DNA from: Flavobacteriales bacterium
GTDB taxonomy: Bacteria > Bacteroidota > Bacteroidia > Flavobacteriales_D > SKUL01
Length of the DNA: 9,084 nucleotides
NCBI GenBank assembly: GCA_007129985.1
Contig: SKUL01000380.1
Location: 1 to 9,084, forward strand
Reading direction: 5' to 3'
The translations under genes and the position numbers were made by a program. Shown here in pieces: positions 6,984 through 9,084 of the stretch (the stretch's first letter is position 1; every line of letters begins with the position of its first letter). The notes under the pieces were generated by a model. The model saw only the letters and a program-made list of their open reading frames with translations. It searched no databases and was not told the origin of the DNA.

Positions 6984-7864
6984 TAGGAAGTTCGTAATTT
7001 ACGTCGCTTTAGGTAAGCGTTGGTGAAAACGGTTGCGAAGATAACAAAGGCCCCCAAATAAAACCCGAAGTTCATTTGCTCCTCCGCCCCGAAGATAAAC
7101 CAGGCAAGGATGATGCCGTAGATAGGCTCGAGATTGATGGAGAGCGACACGGTAAAGGGTGAGATGGTTTCCATCACTTTCACACCCACCACAAAAGCGA
7201 AGGCGGTACAAACGGTTCCCAACAGCAAAAGCCACAGCCAATTTGCGCCCGACACACTGAAAAAGTCTGTATTCCAGTCGCCGCGTATAGAAAGATAGAT
7301 ACTGATGAGCAAAACGCCGCCAATCATCTCGTAAAGTGCAATGCGCGAGGGTTTATCGCTGCGGATAAAAATGCCGTTCAGCACGTTGAAAAGCGAAGCC
7401 AGAAATGCCGAAAGTATCGCCAGACCTATTCCCAACGCGTACTGGGTTTCAACACTGAAAATCATTCCCAGACCAGCGATGATGCACACGCCCATGATGA
7501 TTTCCGAAACGCTGATTCGTCGCTTGAAAAACAGGGGTTCAATAAGCGCGGTAAAGAGCGTGGCGGTGCTCAGGCAGGCCAGTGTTACGGATACCGTAGA
7601 TACCTTGATCGCTTCGAAAAAGGTAATCCAGTGCGCCGCGGTAATCATCCCGGTCACGAGTAGGGCGATGACGCGTCTTTTTCCCGCCTTGGCGCTCACC
7701 TTTACCAACGGCATGTACAGGCTGATGGCTGCCAGTGCAATCAGCATGCGATACCAAACCAGATGATGACTGGGGAGGGTAATCAGTTTTCCAAGAATGC
7801 CCGTGAAACCAAAGATGAGAACAATGGTGTGGAGCAGCAGCAGGTTAAGGTTGCTCTTGGACAT
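6983..7864 (-). CDS. EamA-family (drug/metabolite transporter superfamily) permease
   Basis: The 293-residue protein has about ten hydrophobic helices arranged as two EamA repeats (roughly residues 8-136 and 145-285), placing it in the inner membrane. The second repeat carries the characteristic Asn-Leu-Glu-Pro segment at 244-247, followed by a Gly-rich helix and Phe-Gly-Ala-Glu-Glu at 258-262. The first repeat has the equivalent Ile-Glu-Pro-Leu-Phe at 108-112. Members export amino acids, metabolites or other small molecules; nothing here identifies the substrate. The start at 7864 lies inside the end of the DUF502 gene (20-nt overlap) and gives a short polar N-terminus before the first helix, as expected. 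The final stop shares a base with the ATG of the M28-like gene. Length is typical, with a basic C-terminal tail (Lys-Arg-Arg-Lys). Confidence 0.93.
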   Translation of the reverse strand: MSKSNLNLLLLHTIVLIFGFTGILGKLITLPSHHLVWYRMLIALAAISLYMPLVKVSAKAGKRRVIALLVTGMITAAHWITFFEAIKVSTVSVTLACLSTATLFTALIEPLFFKRRISVSEIIMGVCIIAGLGMIFSVETQYALGIGLAILSAFLASLFNVLNGIFIRSDKPSRIALYEMIGGVLLISIYLSIRGDWNTDFFSVSGANWLWLLLLGTVCTAFAFVVGVKVMETISPFTVSLSINLEPIYGIILAWFIFGAEEQMNFGFYLGAFVIFATVFTNAYLKRRKLRTS

Positions 7865-8441
7865 CTGTTTCAGGGTCTGCCAACTCGGTTACTCCACCCG
7901 ACACGATGAACTTCATCACATCCATGCTCTTGCTGTCGAGCGGCGTGACGTGCGCGGCCGGCACGATAAAGAGATTGCCCGAAAAATTGTAGGAATGAGG
8001 CAGATACACTGCAACCATTCCCTTCGGAATACCCAATTTAGTGAGGTCGCTTTGGGTGAGATAGCCCAGCTTGTAGAGGTCTGAGTCAGCGTGAAATTTC
8101 ACCAAAACAGGTTTGTCGAAGCGTTTTTTGTTGCCCACCAATGCGCTCATCAAGTCAGACACCGCTTCGTAGAGCGATTTGAGCGGGGGTACACGATTGA
8201 GCATTTCCTCAAACCACCATTTAACGGGCCGGGCCACAATGGTAGAACCCAGAAACCCCAGAAGGGTGATGATGACCAATAGAGTGAGAATACCCAGGCC
8301 GGGAATCTGAAAAGGAATTAACTGGTCAAGAAACGTAAATAAAGCGTAAACCACGTATCCGAGCAAAGCAAGGGGTACGATAACGAGCAGCCCCTGAAAG
8401 AACCAGGATGCTATGAGTTTGGCGATGTTGGGTTGTTTCAT
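7845..8441 (-). CDS. DUF502 family membrane protein
   Basis: This 198-residue protein has two transmembrane helices (about 14-36 and 48-70) joined by a short loop with Pro-Gly-Leu-Gly at 47-50, then a soluble domain of about 125 residues. The segment Pro-Pro-Leu-Lys-Ser-Leu-Tyr-Glu-Ala-Val (85-94), the Leu-Gly-Tyr-Leu-Thr strand (125-129), the Pro-His-Ser-Tyr-Asn-Phe-Ser-Gly segment (148-155) with its following Phe-Ile-Val-Pro, and Ser-Gly-Gly at 181-183 are DUF502 signatures. The molecular function is not established; plant relatives (LCV/COV type) affect vascular patterning, which does not transfer to bacteria. The start at 8441 lies 5 nt past the MmcQ/YjbR stop codon. The C-terminus is acidic and overlaps the EamA start by 20 nt. 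Confidence 0.92.
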   Translation of the reverse strand: MKQPNIAKLIASWFFQGLLVIVPLALLGYVVYALFTFLDQLIPFQIPGLGILTLLVIITLLGFLGSTIVARPVKWWFEEMLNRVPPLKSLYEAVSDLMSALVGNKKRFDKPVLVKFHADSDLYKLGYLTQSDLTKLGIPKGMVAVYLPHSYNFSGNLFIVPAAHVTPLDSKSMDVMKFIVSGGVTELADPETDVQEQP

Positions 8442-8446
8442 GGCGT

Positions 8447-8803
8447 TTAGGGTTTGGGTTGAATGGAATCGCGGGTTTTGCGTGGCAGCACATTGAGCAC
8501 GAGGTTGTAGCTTTCATCAACCAGTTGTTTCATCAGTTCATCGGGCACCGAACCGTCGGCCATTACCGTGTTCCAGTGTTTTTTGCTCATGTGGTAACCG
8601 GGCACAATGCCGCTGTATCGCTCGCGAAGCTCAATAGCCCTGTCGGGGTCGCATTTGGCATTGAAGCTTTCAAATTCGTCCACGTCAAGCGCGCAAAACA
8701 TTTTTCCGCCCACCTTAAAAACGAGTGTGTTCTCGTCAAACGGAAAACTTTCCTCGACACCGGGTTTGGCCATGCACCAGGCTCTGAAATCTTCTATGTT
8801 CAT
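8447..8803 (-). CDS. MmcQ/YjbR family protein
   Basis: This small cytosolic protein of 118 residues has the full MmcQ/YjbR (double-wing, CyaY-like fold) pattern. An N-terminal helix leads to a Lys-Pro-Gly-x-Glu-Glu-Ser-Phe-Pro-Phe segment (13-22), then the strand Thr-Leu-Val-Phe-Lys-Val (26-31), a Lys-Cys-Asp-Pro segment (50-53), Gly-Tyr-His-Met-Ser-Lys-Lys-His-Trp-Asn-Thr-Val (69-80), and a final Ser-Tyr-Asn-Leu-Val (98-102). The family is often called DNA-binding from the fold, but its role is not settled and I see no motif that proves DNA contact here. Its ATG overlaps the stop of the upstream cyclase-family gene as ATGA (4 nt), a classic coupling arrangement that also fixes the start. Length is normal. 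Confidence 0.93.
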   Translation of the reverse strand: MNIEDFRAWCMAKPGVEESFPFDENTLVFKVGGKMFCALDVDEFESFNAKCDPDRAIELRERYSGIVPGYHMSKKHWNTVMADGSVPDELMKQLVDESYNLVLNVLPRKTRDSIQPKP

Positions 8804-9084
8804 ATCGCTTGGGCGGGGTAAATCACGGGGCGACTGGGAGCTGCGTCATTTTCGAGCGCGGCAACCTGCAGGTTGAGCAGATACGTTCCATCCGCCACGT
8901 GGTGGGGTGCATAAATCAGTTCGGTGATGGTTTTGTGCTTTTGCGGGTTCTGCGGCACATTCCAGAATCGGTGGTGAGCTTCCAACCTTCCGCCGTCCTC
9001 CTCGCGGTCAACGCTGGGCAAATCGGTAAGCAGGTGCTCAATGCCAAATGAGTTGAGCCAGTCCATACTTTCGGGCAGAAAGTA
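8800..9084 (-). CDS. Cyclase-family (kynurenine-formamidase-like) hydrolase, C-terminal part
   Basis: The frame is open to the window edge, so only the last 94 residues are visible; the Met at 9066 is internal, since the codons before it read Tyr-Phe-Leu-Pro-Glu-Ser in frame. The fragment shows Gly-Ile-x-His-Leu-Leu-x-Asp-Leu-Pro-Ser-Val-Asp (14-26), Asp-Gly-Gly-x-Leu-x-Ala-His-His-x-Phe-Trp (30-41) and Ile-Thr-Glu (53-55), ending in a conserved Asn-Leu-Gln/Glu-Asn-Asp region. This fits the cyclase/arylformamidase (KynB-like) superfamily, where a late His and Glu take part in metal binding and catalysis; His38 and Glu55 are the likely counterparts. The N-terminal His-x-Gly-Thr-His-x-Asp motif lies outside the window. 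Substrate is unknown; kynurenine formamidase is one option only. It is the first visible gene of the tight minus-strand cluster and overlaps the MmcQ/YjbR gene by 4 nt. Confidence 0.85.
   Translation of the reverse strand, partial: YFLPESMDWLNSFGIEHLLTDLPSVDREEDGGRLEAHHRFWNVPQNPQKHKTITELIYAPHHVADGTYLLNLQVAALENDAAPSRPVIYPAQAI

Overview
The window looks like ordinary chromosome from a member of the Bacteroidota. Supporting signs are a long-form IspG (about 645 residues, with a large insert before the iron-sulfur domain), a secreted protein with a probable type IX secretion (T9SS) C-terminal sorting domain, a TAnnTTTG-type -7 element ahead of ispG, few Shine-Dalgarno sites, and RecJ and cyclase-family proteins with Bacteroidota-like motifs. 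Base composition looks close to balanced by eye. I cannot place the organism below phylum. I see no tRNA, rRNA, CRISPR array, insertion sequence or phage gene.

Layout. Positions 1-279 are a leader without a supported gene, starting with a 10-bp palindrome and a (TG)8 repeat. One plus-strand gene follows (280-918), an exported thioredoxin/peroxiredoxin-like protein that is probably a lipoprotein. Everything else is on the minus strand and is read from the right edge leftwards: cyclase-family hydrolase (cut by the window end), MmcQ/YjbR protein, DUF502 membrane protein, EamA transporter, M28-like secreted protein, then ispG, a TIP30-like SDR protein and recJ. The redoxin gene and recJ converge with only 9 bp between their stop codons.

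The first five minus-strand genes are tightly packed, with junctions of -4, +5, -20 and -1 nt, as in a translationally coupled operon. A 72-nt gap with a perfect -7 element precedes ispG, so ispG-SDR-recJ may be a second unit (4-nt and 46-nt gaps). No shared pathway is obvious: the genes cover isoprenoid synthesis (ispG), DNA repair (recJ), possible amino-acid or formamide hydrolysis (cyclase family), export (EamA) and an exported peptidase-like protein.

The most notable observation is in the M28-like protein. It keeps the fold motifs and one set of metal ligands (H205, D217, D278), but the Glu-Glu pair is Gln249-Lys250 and the late His is Ala390. It therefore looks like a secreted pseudopeptidase that has lost the catalytic base and one of the two zinc sites. 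I found no convincing new multi-gene system.
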